A DNA stretch of 64,000 nucleotides from Schistocephalus solidus (taxonomy: Eukaryota; Platyhelminthes; Cestoda; Diphyllobothriidea; Diphyllobothriidae): positions 25,001-89,000 of the forward strand of contig WEDG01002815.1 in assembly GCA_017591395.1 (NCBI GenBank), written 5' to 3'. The notes under the pieces were generated by a model. It was not told the origin of the DNA. It did not search any database and was given only the letters and a program-made list of their open reading frames with translations. How positions within the stretch are numbered: position 1 is the stretch's first letter; every line of letters begins with the position of its first letter. Made by a program: the position numbers and the translations under genes. Positions 21,601 through 34,027 of the stretch are shown here, piece by piece.

Positions 21601-22320
21601 AATAATTTCGAGATTATCAGTATCTCCTGATGTTTGGTTTTCCTTTCCGTCCCGGAGTAATAGTCAATCTCTTCCACAACGAGAGTTACGCCAATTCTAG
21701 TACCCCCAAAACAAACGACTAATCGGTTGAACGTATAAATTTAGCCAAGGAGACCTTCTACACTGGCACTAGATACACTGCCGAGTTTTAGAATACTTTT
21801 CGTCTTCTGACGAGACAATCTTTTACATAGAACCCTGGTGATCATTCAGTCACTGATCGTCCACTAACTCTTTCGAAGAGAAGACGATATGTACCCCCTG
21901 TACATTCGGGTCACGGTTGACTGCAGTCCGTTTCCCATCAGATTCCAAAAGTAAGACTTGCTGGAACCTAAGGACTTTAACGGAAGCCAATTTTGCATCT
22001 GTGAAGGATTTCTGTCTGTTAGGTAAGGTCATTGTGGTGTGCTGTTAAAAGAATCAGGGCAATATTTTTGCGACCCCTTATCGGGTCGTGGTACACCCGT
22101 GCTGACGACTGTTTCAGTGTCGTAAGCTCAATCCTCAAACTTCACAAGATCCCACCGACACCTTTCAGCTGTCACCCAGGGGAGGAGGAGCGGCGCTAAC
22201 TAACTGCCGGGGAAATTTTGAGTGATCTGAGATCCCCAAGTTATCTTGCAACTGAATACAAACGCTGGAGATAGACGCTGCTGGGATGAACAGTTTGACG
22301 GCAAAATGTATTCCACCTCG
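21600..22320. other. Non-coding, nothing recognised
   Basis: A hairpin-capable stretch (gcgacccc/cgggtcgtgg) lies near 22070. No gene or known repeat is seen. Confidence 0.35.
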
Positions 22321-22600
22321 TTATTTAACTGCGCCGTCCGAGTTATCTCATCAGGTGGCTACCTTCCAAGTCACGGCTTTTAGCGTACTGTGATAGCTTC
22401 AAGCTCGTCAGATGGTTTAAAGGGAAGAAAATGGGCTGAGCCGTCGACTTCATTCTCTTTTCCGATTCTCAATCACTAGCCATTGTCCGAGCCGGTCAGT
22501 AGAAAAGGGTGCAGTGGCTGACCTCGTCTGCGCGCACCCCACACACGACCAGCCCCCTCCCCCAACACAATCTCAGACGTCGGTCTCACTCTTTGTTGCC
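22320..22600 (+). repeat. Diverged satellite B fragment
   Basis: Contains ccgagttatctcatcagg, ccttccaagtcacggctttt, gtgatagcttcaagctcgtc and ttgtccgagccggtcag in monomer B order. Confidence 0.75.
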
Positions 22601-23545
22601 ATTTCCAGGTCCCAGTTGGGATATGAGTTTTTTGGCAAGCTTGACCACATAGAAGGACCTTCTCTTAGTCATATCTATCCATTCGATCGGAGTCAAATTG
22701 GCAGTCTGTAACAACCAGAATTCATTTTGAACTGAAAAGCTCCTTAACAACGTAGAATTCAGAAACAAAAATATGTACTTCCATGGAAGTACAACACCAT
22801 CTGTTTCCTCGTGCTTGAAGATATAGTAGCAGGGTCATTGACAAAACGATTATAGATATATAATCGGAAGCCACGAAGTAAGCTTGATTTCAAGTTTGAG
22901 GGGAAAGAACTGCACGGAATCCAGCATCGGACGGTAGTGTGCTTCACATTCTTTCTGAGCAGTCAAGTGATTCGGCCTGCTGGCTGCCTAAAACGCAGGC
23001 GTTCATTTTGTCTCGGAGCAGCTCAAAATGATGGCGGCATATAGTTGTCAAGTAGCGATCAGCAATCAATAATTCTCAGGTGTATGTCGACACAAACAAC
23101 CGTTTCGGGATGAGTTGGGGTCCTCAGTCAGCCACAATAATTCGAAATCGGATTTATTTGACTGTATCAAGAGGCCACCAGAGTCTGACTCTCATTAAGC
23201 GTGAGTTGGTCCGTCAGTTCTCTGGCTTTAAAGTAAAGAGCTGCTGATTGTGCTTTATAGGGCATAAAACTGCACAATTAAGCACCTCACTGAAACTGGT
23301 CACGCATTTGGACATGCATTGCAACCCACAAATTTACCCTCAGTAGTTCCGACAACTAAGCCGGAAAATTACTCTGCCTATCTCTAGGCTTTTCAATTGT
23401 ACTTCTGTATAAACATTATTCAGAGGATGCTAATATAGGAGCATATTTGACACAGCGATTGTAAAATCCCATTTTACTTGTACAAAGGGATCCCTGAATC
23501 GGGTTGATTTCAGGACACTCAGGGCAGGGCGGATGCTGCTGCTAC
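22600..23545. other. Non-coding, nothing recognised
   Basis: No supported coding, RNA or repeat feature. Confidence 0.35.
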
Positions 23546-23698
<153 letters not shown>

Positions 23699-23964
23699 GA
23701 AGGAGGAGGAGGAGGAGGAGGAGAAGGATGAGGAGGAGAAGGTGTAGGAGGGAGGAGGAGGAGGAGGAGGAGGAGAAGAAGAAGAAGAAGAAGAAGAAGA
23801 AGAAGAAGAAGAAGGAGGGAGGAGGAGGAGGAGGAGGAGGAGGAGGAGGAGGAGGAGGAGGAGGAGGAGGAGGAGGAGGAGGAGGAGGAGGAGGAGGAGG
23901 AGGAGGAGGAGGAGGAGGAGGAGGAGGAGGAGGAGGAGGAGGAGGAGGATGAGGAGGAGGAGAA
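23699..23964 (+). repeat. GGA/GAA purine tract
   Basis: Almost pure purine over about 260 bp: GGA repeats, a GAA block at about 23775-23812, then a long GGA block. Its length and symmetry allow triplex (H-DNA) and slipped structures. The poly-Pro, poly-Phe and poly-Leu frames on the minus strand are not genes. Confidence 0.97.
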
Positions 23965-24149
23965 AAACGTTCCAATCGTTTAGATGAAATTTTATGGTGG
24001 TGATGCGCTGATAACCCATTTGCCTCCATTGTCAGTCATGGCTTGGTCTGATTATTTTTTCCAATCGACAAGACCTTTATCCTGCTCTCCACTTTACCCT
24101 CTTATCAGCTTGGTGGTCGTTCATTGAAGAAAAATCGATCCAAGGAAAT

Positions 24150-24310
24150 TATGTTCAAGGTAAAGGTCAGAATTTGGGTTAGAGTCAGGAGTAGGCCAAG
24201 GGTTAAGGCTGTTATCGTGTTGACTGTAGGGTTCAGGTTTGAGGTAGCGCTAGGGAAAAGATAGTTTTAAGACACGGGTGTATTTACCCTTCCTGAAATT
24301 TACCGTAAGG
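24150..24310 (+). repeat. Dispersed repeat with TTAGGG-like core
   Basis: Variants of gggttagag, agggttaaggc and tagggttcagg are followed by aagacacgggtgtatttacc and cttcctgaaatttaccgtaa. The tail is shared with the copies at 955-1110 and 27405-27510. Confidence 0.55.
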
Positions 24311-24509
24311 CCACCTACCTCAGGTGGGTGCAGCGATTCCTATTTCTATGCCCTGCTTAGGCGGCCATACAAGACCTCCCGTACCCCTGGTTATCATAGT
24401 TTGCTGATAAAGGTAATATCTGTAAACCTAAGCACACGAGTGGCTTGGCCACGCGCTCTATTCTCTCTCACCCGCGCAACCATTTGATCGTTCAAAGAAT
24501 TTCCACTTA

Positions 24510-25130
24510 TTCGTTTTGGAAGGTGTGCACCACAGCGGGGCGAGCGCATGGCCAGTTATTTGCGCATGAAATAATTTATAGTGATAAAAGGCTCTCTCAC
24601 TCTCTTCCCCTACCCACCTGAGCCCAGTGTGAAGAGAGAGTCAAGAAGACCAGAGGCGGGATCGCGCGCAATGACTGACAAAGCCACACACCACATACAC
24701 CTGGTTCCCCCACGATTGGGGTGGTGGCTCGGACCCCAACTGAGCGGGATTGTCATAAAGGAGCCACAGTAAGAAGGAGCCATTGCAGCCTGACTCAGCG
24801 TCATGAGACGAGGACCGAGCTATTTCGTCAGCTGCCAGCCTTCCAGGTCACGCTTTTCAGCGCACCATGGTTGTTTGAAGGCGAGTCAGGTTGTTTATAG
24901 AGTGGAATATGCGTCTCGGGTGCGCAGTCTCCAGAGTCGACCTCACCCTCCAGTCCACCGTCAGGGTGCGTAAGTCACCTGACGCGGAACTTGGACGCAG
25001 GTGGATGGCGTGGTGGGGCTCACGCCTGCTAGCATCTTTCCCCCCCCCCCACCCACCCACTCCACAGGTGCACATCCCCAATATTGTCTGGCGTACTCCG
25101 ATCTGGTCCCCATGTTGGTCCAGCACAACT
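24510..25130 (+). repeat. Diverged satellite A and B units
   Basis: An A-like part (cacctgagcccagtgtga, gagtcaagaagaccag) is followed by a B-like part (ataaaggagccacagtaagaa, ccattgcagcctgactc, cttccaggtcacgcttttca, gtcaggttgtttatag). The A-then-B order is that of the main arrays. Confidence 0.75.
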
Positions 25131-25139
25131 CACGCGTAC

Positions 25140-26970
25140 GACAGTATTAAGATCCAACGTGGACTTACCACATCTCGACTAACGCATGTCATAAGTCAAT
25201 GCTGTTAATAAGGAGAGGGGGCGATTTGGATAGATATCAGCAGGTTACAAAGTCGTAACTGCCGTCAGTTTACGACAATTTATAGTTGTCATTCGGTCAT
25301 ATGCGCCCGTAAACCCATTACGGGTTACAGTTCAAGTTGTCTTACCTGCTCAGTATATACTTTTTTCCAATTTTTCCCTGCCAATTGTTCCACGTCGAAG
25401 GCTGTGATATTCACTACTGGATGCCGCCTTACTTCCAATTATGTTTTATTTACGGAGCACTGCGATGAGGCCTGTGGAGATTAAGGCGCCTGCCGTTTAG
25501 ATAGAACATTTGAGACTGGGAGTTAGGGGAAAAAAGCTTTCCTTCCTTTACTGCAGTAACAACCCGACATTATCTCGCCACCCTGCGCAGCGTGTCAACT
25601 CGAGCGTTGCGTCCTCAGCCAGATTGATCCTCCCAAAATACTGACATATTAAGTTAAACTGTTTCGAAAGGTTAATGAAATTAAACGGCTTTAAGCAATT
25701 GCCTACCTTGTACTCGAGCGTATCCGTAACATCCACGGGGTCAAGGGGCCGGTAAGGCTGTCCCCTGGCGGGAATTCCCGAGGATTTATATCAACGTAAA
25801 TTTATACCCAACAATCGCCTGTCTCCTCTACCTGGCGTCCGGTTATCTGATTGGAGCACTTAAACTCACTCCCCACCCCCCTTATGATTGGGTCGCAGAG
25901 GGAGATTGCTGACAAATCACTGTTCAGCGCGATGTCATCCTCTTTGAGGCAGTTTTCTGATTGGTGTGCAGCCTCCGTTGCATTTTTCATGCTGAACAAA
26001 CGCTCTAAAAGATGTATACAACAACACGCGTGGGAGGATTAGATTACTCACACCCCGTTAGCTGTTCTCTTTTGGAAAAATACATAGTGCGAAAGTAAGG
26101 CTTATTTTTTTCCGTAGGGACCCAAAGGAGCACTTGAGTGTGCGGTTCTAAAGTTGACGATGCTCAGTAGTGTTGCTATTCCGAAGCACACGCATGAAAA
26201 CTCAGGCAGAAATTCAGAACAGCTTTTACCTAAAGTCTGTCTTGTCTCATTTCTTTCCAAATCACTTTGGTGGCTTGGGGGTGCCGGGATATTAGAAGAG
26301 GACATCGTCCTTGATCAATCAAATCCCAGCCCAATGCCCGGAAGATCCCGCTGGGTGTTGTGATCTAGGCACATAGGCCCGACTGCAACCCACAGGACGG
26401 CAAAAGAGGCCCCGATCGGCTTCGGGTAGCTTATGTGCACCTTCTCCTGCCCTCCCCGCGGGAATAGGAGCGCTTAAGGTTTGGGTTAGGGCAGGGTAAA
26501 AGGCAAGCCTTCTGGAGGGGTAGCGTTTCCATTCAAATATCCTGCCGGGAGGGGAAGCACATGAGCGTTTTTTTCGTGCTCCATTTTAAAGTTCTCATAG
26601 GCACTATCACGTCTTCCCGGCATGCAGTTAGGCAAAGCTGGTTTATAATGTCAAATCTTCTGGACATTGACACTGAAATCACCTTAGTACTTGCCGGTAA
26701 TAAGTCCCAGCTGACAACTTTTCGAAGTCTGAGACCTCTATGCTAGATTGACATTAATGGTTTGGCTCTGTTCGGTCCTTTTATTGAGTAGGATTGGTGA
26801 ACATTATGGCTTCAGATGATTAACAAGTCTGACATAGCCACTAAAGTTTTCCTATATCTTCTCCAGCCGTATGGATAATTACAGTTACTACAGTTACTCA
26901 TCTCCTACTGGTGATGTATGTGTTCACTCCTACTGCGCTTTTCGCATGACGGTGTGATTGCTTGCATTCT
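25140..26970. other. Non-coding, nothing recognised
   Basis: Short frames only. I find no splice-bounded exon or recognisable repeat. Confidence 0.35.
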
Positions 26971-26974
26971 AAGG

Positions 26975-27180
26975 GTTTGCTTAGGCAGGAAGACATTACT
27001 GACAAATACCAGGGAGACTGCAATGGCCATTTCTGGCCTATTAGCCATCATCTGCCAGCCCTAACTTCAGGCGCATCGGGTTGCAAGGATCGAACTCGTG
27101 ACCTGTTGGTTAAGAGTCCCTCGTTCTACCCCACTGCGCCACGAGCTCGTTGTCTTGCCGGTTGCGATCGGGAATAGTAA
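26975..27180 (-). mobile_element. tRNA-derived SINE
   Basis: On the minus strand the head has an A box (tggcgcagtggg), a tRNA-Lys-like anticodon region (gggactcttaacc) and a B box (gagttcgatcc). The body follows: ggctggcagatgatggctaa, taggccagaaatggcc, gtctccctggtatttgtc. This head-plus-body organisation is shared with copies near 30 kb and 48 kb. SINEs are transcribed by RNA polymerase III and mobilised by LINE enzymes. Confidence 0.75.
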
Positions 27181-27194
27181 CCATTTTAAATGGG

Positions 27195-27405
27195 CGAGCC
27201 TCAGTTGCCGCAAAAATTTGGTTTGGCAACGACTGGCCGTTGACGGCCAATAAGCCAGAAATTACCATTCCAATCTCCCTCGCCTTTTTCGGTAATTTGA
27301 TTCTGCCTATATCACTAGCCGCTGAGTGGCTGCTGGTGGGAATCGAGAGTGAAGCAACGGGACGAGTGAGTTCCCCAACCGATCGTTGGGCACCCAGCTA
27401 CCGTC
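27195..27405 (+). mobile_element. SINE body, headless copy, opposite strand
   Basis: ctggccgttgacggccaata, agccagaaattaccattcc, gctgctggtgggaatcgaga and gtgagttccccaaccgatcg give the SINE body and the second type of SINE 3' end. It lies head-to-head with the minus-strand SINE just to its left. Confidence 0.65.
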
Positions 27406-27510
27406 GTATGCTTAGGGGGGTTAAGATTAGAGTTAAGGTTATGGTTTGGGTTATATTTAGGTTTAAGACACAGGTATGTTTACCCTTTCAGGAATTTAGT
27501 GAACATTTCC
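27405..27510 (+). repeat. Dispersed repeat with TTAGGG-like core
   Basis: gggggttaagattagagtta, ggttatggtttgggtta and aagacacaggtatgtttacc give the same core and tail as the 24150 copy. Confidence 0.5.
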
Positions 27511-27597
27511 TATTCCCGTGTTTTTTGGGGGGAGGTAGGCAAATAGGCGATTCCGACCTCTGGTCACTACCAAATCCCGATTCGGTCGCACTCGATA

Positions 27598-27712
27598 CGT
27601 GACAACTTGACCGTCATTATCAGCGATGACTTGCGCGTGGGTCAGTTCGTAGTGATGGTAGGGTTGCGAAGCATTTACCGCATTTTCTCCCCTCCTCCTA
27701 TAATTGGCTACA
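27598..27712 (+). repeat. Diverged satellite A fragment
   Basis: gtgacaacttgaccgtcatt, gatgacttgcgcgtgggtca, gtagtgatggtagggttgcg and catttaccgcattttctccc follow monomer A order. Confidence 0.65.
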
Positions 27713-27719
27713 CGAGACA

Positions 27720-29930
27720 CGTAGAAGCGAAATATGAGATGTCTGGAAAAAGAATTAGATTGGTTTGGCGTTTCAGATTCTCATTGAAACTTATCCTCAA
27801 ATAGTCACAGGTAAGGGACACTGCTAGCAAAATACGCATTCAGAAGGTAGAAAGACTTGAGTTGTGAGAGGGATGTAAGATTGCATTTCTTATTTCAAGG
27901 AAAGAGGAAACCGAAAAACAATGCTGAGAGAGAGAGAGAATACGCCTTATTTTGAAGTATCATTCAAAATTTTCAGCAAATAGATCGAGATGTAAGCGGG
28001 ATCGAGGTATTACAGCAACCCGACGATGTAGCATTTTCGATTGAAAAAGTTTGTCAATGACCCCATGACTGAATGCCTCCCTCCACTCGCAAGCATAGGA
28101 CAAAAGGGAAGATACATTTTATGAGACTCGTCGCATTCCTGTCAGGGTGGAATTAAAAATAAAAATACCTCCAAGCCCGTGAACGGGAGTGAAGGTTTAA
28201 CGCTCCAGTCAGGTGGGAAGGAAGCTCTGGCCGTCAAATTAAGGTGCGATCGTGTCTGCATGCCCATATTGATTTTTGTCCACCTATCACCGCTTGCCAG
28301 TTGAATTTCTGGCTACGATGCCTAATTGGCTCATCGGCGAGAGTGCAGCATGACTCCGATCGATATTTCGCCCTTCGCTGATGACTCAGTCGCACGCCTA
28401 TAATTATCGCTATAGGAATCCAACAGCGGATGACAGTTGGCATAGTGGTGCGGGAAAACCAGTGAGCCGTAACGCGGCAGCTGTAGCCCCTAGGAAACCG
28501 GCCAAATAAAAAAAAAACACCGAGAATATACGATAAGGAAAAAAACGCACGCCAAGGCTCCGTCCTGACCTTCGAAGTAAACGGTTCGAGCAGGTAGAAT
28601 ACTACTGAAGCAGTTGCCTTTATTACAATCGGCAATTCCAGAAACAGTCAAGATGCTAACGGGTTACCATATGCGAGGACGTAGCTCGAGCTCACTCAGG
28701 TCGGAGTTATGGCCGTAATTAAACCAGAAAAAATAACGTCTTGTTCACATGTGTCTTGTAACACCCTCGTCTATTTATTGCCACTCTACCTTTCTTATCC
28801 GTTTAGCCGTGCCATGCACCATCTTAACTTTGTTCGCTCTCGAATGGAGTGAAATCTCACAATATATGCGTGGATAAATAATTAGAAAAATTGCGTCTTT
28901 GCACGCCTTGGAGTACGCGGATGTGTTTATATCAAAATAATGGTGTACTTTGTCTCCTTTTTCACGGCAAAACGCAATGAATGCGTTCCGTCCTATAATA
29001 CAATAGACGAAACCTCGATTCCCCGTGTTACTCCGTGCCACTGGGCAAGGATGTATTAGGTACAGTTTGCCGGGGTGTGCTGCGCTGGTGTGAAACCCTA
29101 ACTGCTGACCGGTATGTGTGTGACATACATTGGACAGAGACTTTCTGCACGTTAGCCGCCGCACCGAGTTTAATCATCCCTCGGTCGGCAGTCTCGAACA
29201 GACCACTGCCGCTTACGACAAGAGATAGAGACCATTGTGACACCATTCACTTGCGTGGGCATTGGGTCCGCGTGTGAAATGCGTAAACGAAAACATTCAC
29301 GTTACACTAATCACTGCACACAACCCTCTCACCAGGTGGCAGGACAATGGCTTGTCACTGTTATAGTGGTGATAAAAGCAAGTGAAGTGGATCCATAACA
29401 AAACAAATGATTGTGTTTCTCACTGTCATAATAAAAGTGCTTTCAAACCATCACGGTGCAGTAATTGTTCCAGGACGCACATTTGTAAGTGACCGACAGT
29501 CAGATTGCTATGACTTCATTTGACTGTGACCTTCATGGCATCCCCAGACTCCCCTGACAGTAGTCGGACACACACAGAGTGGGAAACAGGTCGTGTGTTG
29601 CACGCGTAGAATGGTTAATTAGCCTTGTTGGCCACTGCACCCATGCTCGGCCCAGTAAAGGAGGTGCATTAGGCGATATTGAGCAAGATAAGAGAAGGAA
29701 GGCATTGAAGCTCATGGTATTATATTCGGCGCACGAATTGGTGGCCTTTCAATCACCGATGCATCAGGAAATTTTGGATAAAATCCTTCTGCTCGCTCTC
29801 TTCCTTTTGCAACGACATCAGCTGCATCCGTAGCCTAAAATACAAAGGACAAAGATGTGTCAGGAGGCTAGATAACAGCAGCACTGCGCGGACACTATAA
29901 ATAAGTCATGCCAATTGGCCAATTTTAACA
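27720..29930. other. Non-coding, nothing recognised
   Basis: Includes a GA-rich run near 27930. No supported gene; the 133- and 129-codon minus-strand frames show no family motifs. Confidence 0.35.
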
Positions 29931-29936
29931 ACCCGG

Positions 29937-30330
29937 GTGTTAATGCGGCTGCTGGTGGGGCTCAAGAGTGAGCACCAAAGCGGAACGGGATGAGTGAGTC
30001 CCGTTACCAATCGGTGAGCGTTCGTCAACGAATGTCAATATTCCCGGTCCAAACCAGCAAGGCAACGAGCCCATGGTTCAATGGATAGAGCGTTGTGCTT
30101 CTGATCAACGGGCCGCGGGTTCGAGTCTCAGGTAGGGCACCACCTGGAGTTGGGTGTGGCTGGTTGACGACGGCTAATAAGCCAGAAATAGCTAGTCTTC
30201 AGTCTCCCTTGTCTTTGTCGGCAATAGTCTTCTGTCTTTACTACTAGACACTGTGCGGCTACTGGTGGGACAAAACGGGAGGAGTGGGCCTCGTAACTGA
30301 CCGATGAGTGCCCATCATCAATACATATAT
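29937..30330 (+). mobile_element. SINE 3' fragment followed by complete SINE
   Basis: 29937-30050 is a SINE 3' end (gcggctgctggtggggctca, gtgagtcccgttaccaatcg). Directly after it, at about 30068, starts a full unit: gagcccatggttcaatggat (A box), B box gcgggttcgagtctc, body tggctggttgacgacggcta, ataagccagaaata, and the 3' end ggctactggtgggac. The join is head-to-tail. Confidence 0.78.
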
Positions 30331-30499
30331 ATGGGATAAAGCAAGATCCTAACCACACAAGTGTGGGTAACGCACTTACTTGACTCCTGTATATACCTCA
30401 CTTCATAAGGCAGATGGCGTACCGATGATCGGTACCAACCATGAAAACGTTGTCTGCGTCTTGACTGTTTCACTCTTATATATATATATGTATATATAG

Positions 30500-30895
30500 A
30501 AATGGCCATTCCGGTCTCCCTTGTCTTTGTCGGTTCCACTTTATCAACATATGCTACACGTCGCTATGCGACCGCCTGCGAGGGCTCTAGTCTGAGCTCC
30601 AGGGCACAACGAAACATACATGTTCCTTAAGCAGATCGGTGAGCCCCACACTATCATCATATTCCCGATCACAACCGACAAAACAACGAGCCCGTGGCTC
30701 AATGGTAAAGCGTTCGACTCAAATACCAAAGGTCGCGGGTGCGAATCCCAGGTGTGCCACACTTGGGATTGGGTATGACTGGCTGATGACGGCTAAGAAG
30801 CCAGAAATGGCCATTCCGGTCTCACTTGTCTTTCTTGGTTCCACTTAGATATCATATGCTACACGTCACTATCCGACCGCCTGCGAGGACTAGAC
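30500..30895 (+). mobile_element. Two tandem SINE units, first headless
   Basis: 30500-30655 is body and 3' end (aatggccattccggtctccc, acacgtcgctatgcgaccgc, aagcagatcggtgagcccc). 30690 begins the next head: cccgtggctcaatggtaaag (A box), gtcgcgggtgcgaatccc (B box), then body and a partial 3' end to about 30895. The first part has a near-identical inverted partner at 30965-31120. Confidence 0.8.
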
Positions 30896-30909
30896 GGAAA
30901 GTACGGTAT

Positions 30910-30911
30910 AC

Positions 30912-30945
<34 letters not shown>

Positions 30946-30968
30946 GACATATATATATATATGATAGT
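30910..30968. repeat. AT/TA microsatellite
   Basis: TA dinucleotide runs interrupted by cgacat separate a plus-strand SINE from a minus-strand SINE. Confidence 0.9.
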
Positions 30969-31176
30969 GTGGGGCTCACCGATCTGCTTAAGGAACATGT
31001 ATGTTCCGTTGTGCCCTGGAGCTCAGACTAGAGCCCTCGCAGGCGGTCGCATAGCGACGTGTAGCATATGATGGAATGGAACCGACAAAGACAAGGGAGA
31101 CCGGAATGGCCATTTCTGGCTTATTAGCCGTCATCAGCCAGTCATACCCAATCCCAAGTGTGGCACACCCGGGATT

Positions 31177-31178
<2 letters not shown>
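30965..31178 (-). mobile_element. SINE, inverted copy
   Basis: The reverse complement reads tgggattgggtatgactggc, tgatgacggctaataagcca, gaaatggccattccggtctc and so on, to cagatcggtgagccccacac. It lacks the tRNA head beyond the B-box end (aatcccgggtgtgcc), where a TA run begins. Confidence 0.8.
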
Positions 31179-31214
<36 letters not shown>

Positions 31215-31216
31215 TA
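31178..31216. repeat. TA microsatellite
   Basis: A TA run joins the headless end of the inverted SINE to unrelated sequence. Confidence 0.9.
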
Positions 31217-31219
31217 TAA

Positions 31220-32930
31220 CAATCATAACCCTGACTAACAGCTGGGATCGAAAACACAACCATGCGCTCAAGTACGGCGCAGATAGTCCACACACTAGAT
31301 CAAGTAGATGCTCACAAGGACTTCATCGAACCAAGGTTCAACAGTGCCCCACCACCTGTCATTCCCTGTGGCTGTAGATCGGGCATTTATTCAAGCATAA
31401 ATAGGCACACACCGATATATTGGCTTCCCAAAGCAAAAAAACATCGTTTGGGTAGCAAAGGTCACACACAGGCAAAAAATACCATCTAGCACACAAAGGG
31501 AAGACCCAGACGACGGTCCTTGTAGACTTTATGTCGTCTTCAGCAAGCTGAGCTCCTGGCCATCACATTTGACCTGAAGTCCAATTATGCACATTCACGT
31601 TTAACAGATGGACAGCAGATGAGATCAAATCTTCCAGCATTTTTCCTCATTCATATTGTCCCCTCCCCCACAGTCATTGATTAGTGCAAAAGTGGGGGTG
31701 ACAGCCCCCTAACCCATGGGAGTTCTGTATTCGGTTGTCTCGAGCGAACGTCGGGGGACACGAGACAGCTGTCACCTTAGTTGCCGTCTTAGAACATCAG
31801 CAGCGCGTCCTCTACTGGGTCCGACCCGGCAACATTCCGAGTCAGCAGTTCCAGCCTCCCCCCACCCCGCTCCAGCATTGAAGAAACCCCAGGATGAGCG
31901 TCTGTGCGTTGCAGTCAGCGGTCGGGAGGGCTCGTGGTGACGTGGGAGGGGTGAATGGAGGGGGCTGTGGACGAAACTGTAGTTTACAGAACCTCCACAT
32001 AAATGTACCCCAGCCGCAGTTGCGGCAACCCTGGTGACTCCACCGCGTCAACACGTTGGTAGCACGGACGCACACAGAACGCACGCGCACGCGAACACAC
32101 ACAACAACATTGGCATTGACGGCATGCGCGCCTAAACCGCACTAACCGACCGACCAGTCACTGCAACTTTTTCGACGACGCCCACCCTTGGGTGCAGGTC
32201 TGTGGCCAGCCGCTGACTACAGGAAGAATAATACACCCTGTGCCGCCTGTGCACACTGGGTAACAGCGCTCCCCTTAGAAGGGGGGGGGGGACATACCTG
32301 GTTGACAAGCTCGAGGGGGAAAGGGATGCGCATTTTAAAGCAGGCGATTAACTGCCCGCGTCTTCCACAGTGGGGTCGAGGTGTCCAGGGCCAGGGGCGA
32401 TAATAGAAACGGTAGTAGCCGCGGTCACAGCCGAACTACACGTCCCCTCTTCCCCATCCGGTGTGTGTGTGTGTGTGTGTGACAGTGGGCCGTCGACCGA
32501 GGACAGTGCTGAAGACGACAACAGGTGGGGAGGGGGGAGAGACTGCTATTGGTTGGTGGGCGGGGGGGGAGTAAGGGAGTCAATAGCCGTGCTGTCGTTC
32601 TTTTAGTTACTAGGGCAGGGCAGTCGGTCAACCACCGATGTAGCCATCTCCTCGGCACAGATGGCATTTCGCTGCCTGTCGGCGACGTGAACAGGTGCCT
32701 GCAGTTAGTCGCGACAGGCATTCGCGCAGCACCACTTGTTCGACCGAAAAACTAGGTTGAGGCGGCACTTCTGTTCCTAACGCTGTGTGCGACGTTGCGG
32801 AAGGAGGGCGCCCGGACTGTTGGGAAGACCGTTGCTGCCACACCAACACACCTACGCCCCACCACAGGAGAAAGGCCAGACTTGTGGAACACAGTCTGTA
32901 CCTGTGCTTTCAATAGGGTGTCGTCTGCAA
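31220..32930. other. GC-rich non-coding stretch with GT run
   Basis: Contains a G10 run at 32281 and a GT microsatellite at 32461-32481. Frames of 70-100 codons on both strands look compositional. I recognise no gene. Confidence 0.35.
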
Positions 32931-32984
32931 CTCCTATAATGAAATGAATTCAGCTCTAAAAAATATATATTTTTTGCAAATTTC

Positions 32985-33790
32985 TGCTTTTTTGTCACAA
33001 AACGCAGTAATAAACTTTTTTACCAGTATTTTATTTCACTACACCAAAAATTGGAACCATAAAAAAATCCGTACAAGATAATGCGGAGAGAGACGCCTAG
33101 AACAACCTATGTTAAATTGGAAGCATGCGATAAGATATTTTTGTAAAATATAGTTTCCTCTGATGCGGGATTTATAAAAGCACTCAGCAGATGAACAATT
33201 TTAGCAAAATTGTAGTATGTCTTTGACTACTCTTTTGTGAATTTGCAATCATAGAACGGGGAATTTCAGCAAAAAAATATATAGTGCGAAACGCTCTTTT
33301 ATAAGGCTAAAAGTGAGTTTTTCAATTTCAGCAGAAAATGAATCATCTATTTTCAGAGAAGTCAAAAAACTGTAAAATTTCCGCAATTTTTCCTTGAAAA
33401 AAGGTAAAGTCCTCATATATTAATCAGCTTAGTATCTACTTAAAGCGTTTTTTAATAAGGTACCTTATCGCAAGTTTTTAAATTGATCTTTTATACATTC
33501 AATGCCGAATTTCGCTGTGGAAATTCAGTTTTTCGGTAATCAGTTTTCATGTTTAGGTGAATTTAAAAATATGACGCAAACGGCCATCTCCATTAGGAAA
33601 AATATTTAAAAATATTATTTCGGTAAACACTTGTAAAAAATAGATTAGTTTGAAGTTTTTGATAACCATATAGGACAGAATCTAAATTTTTGGTCAATCG
33701 CTTGAAAACCAATGAAAATCATGAAGTATTCACCGCTAGTTCAAGAACTATCTGACACGAAATGTAATCCAATATCAAAAATACCAATGA
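32985..33790 (+). repeat. AT-rich dispersed repeat, longest copy
   Basis: The 3' part (33540-33770) matches 100-330 and the 5' part (33030-33260) matches the reverse complement of 2690-2900, so this copy links both halves. There is no open frame of note. It could be a non-autonomous element or a decayed UTR; class unknown. Confidence 0.55.
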
Positions 33791-34027
33791 AGAAAGTTGG
33801 CGAAAGGAATGTTCTTTCAATAGACACCAAACGTTATGCATACGATTTCGACTGAAAATTCTGTTTTAATTTATTAGTCACAAATACAACGATTTAGCCC
33901 GTTTTCGCAACATGCCACCCTTTTATAAAAAATTGATATTTCTAAATGAAGAACTACAAATTAAACTATTTCCTTTAAGTATTAAATTCGCGTAGAGTTG
34001 TTTATGTTTATTTAAAAGCTTTCGTAC

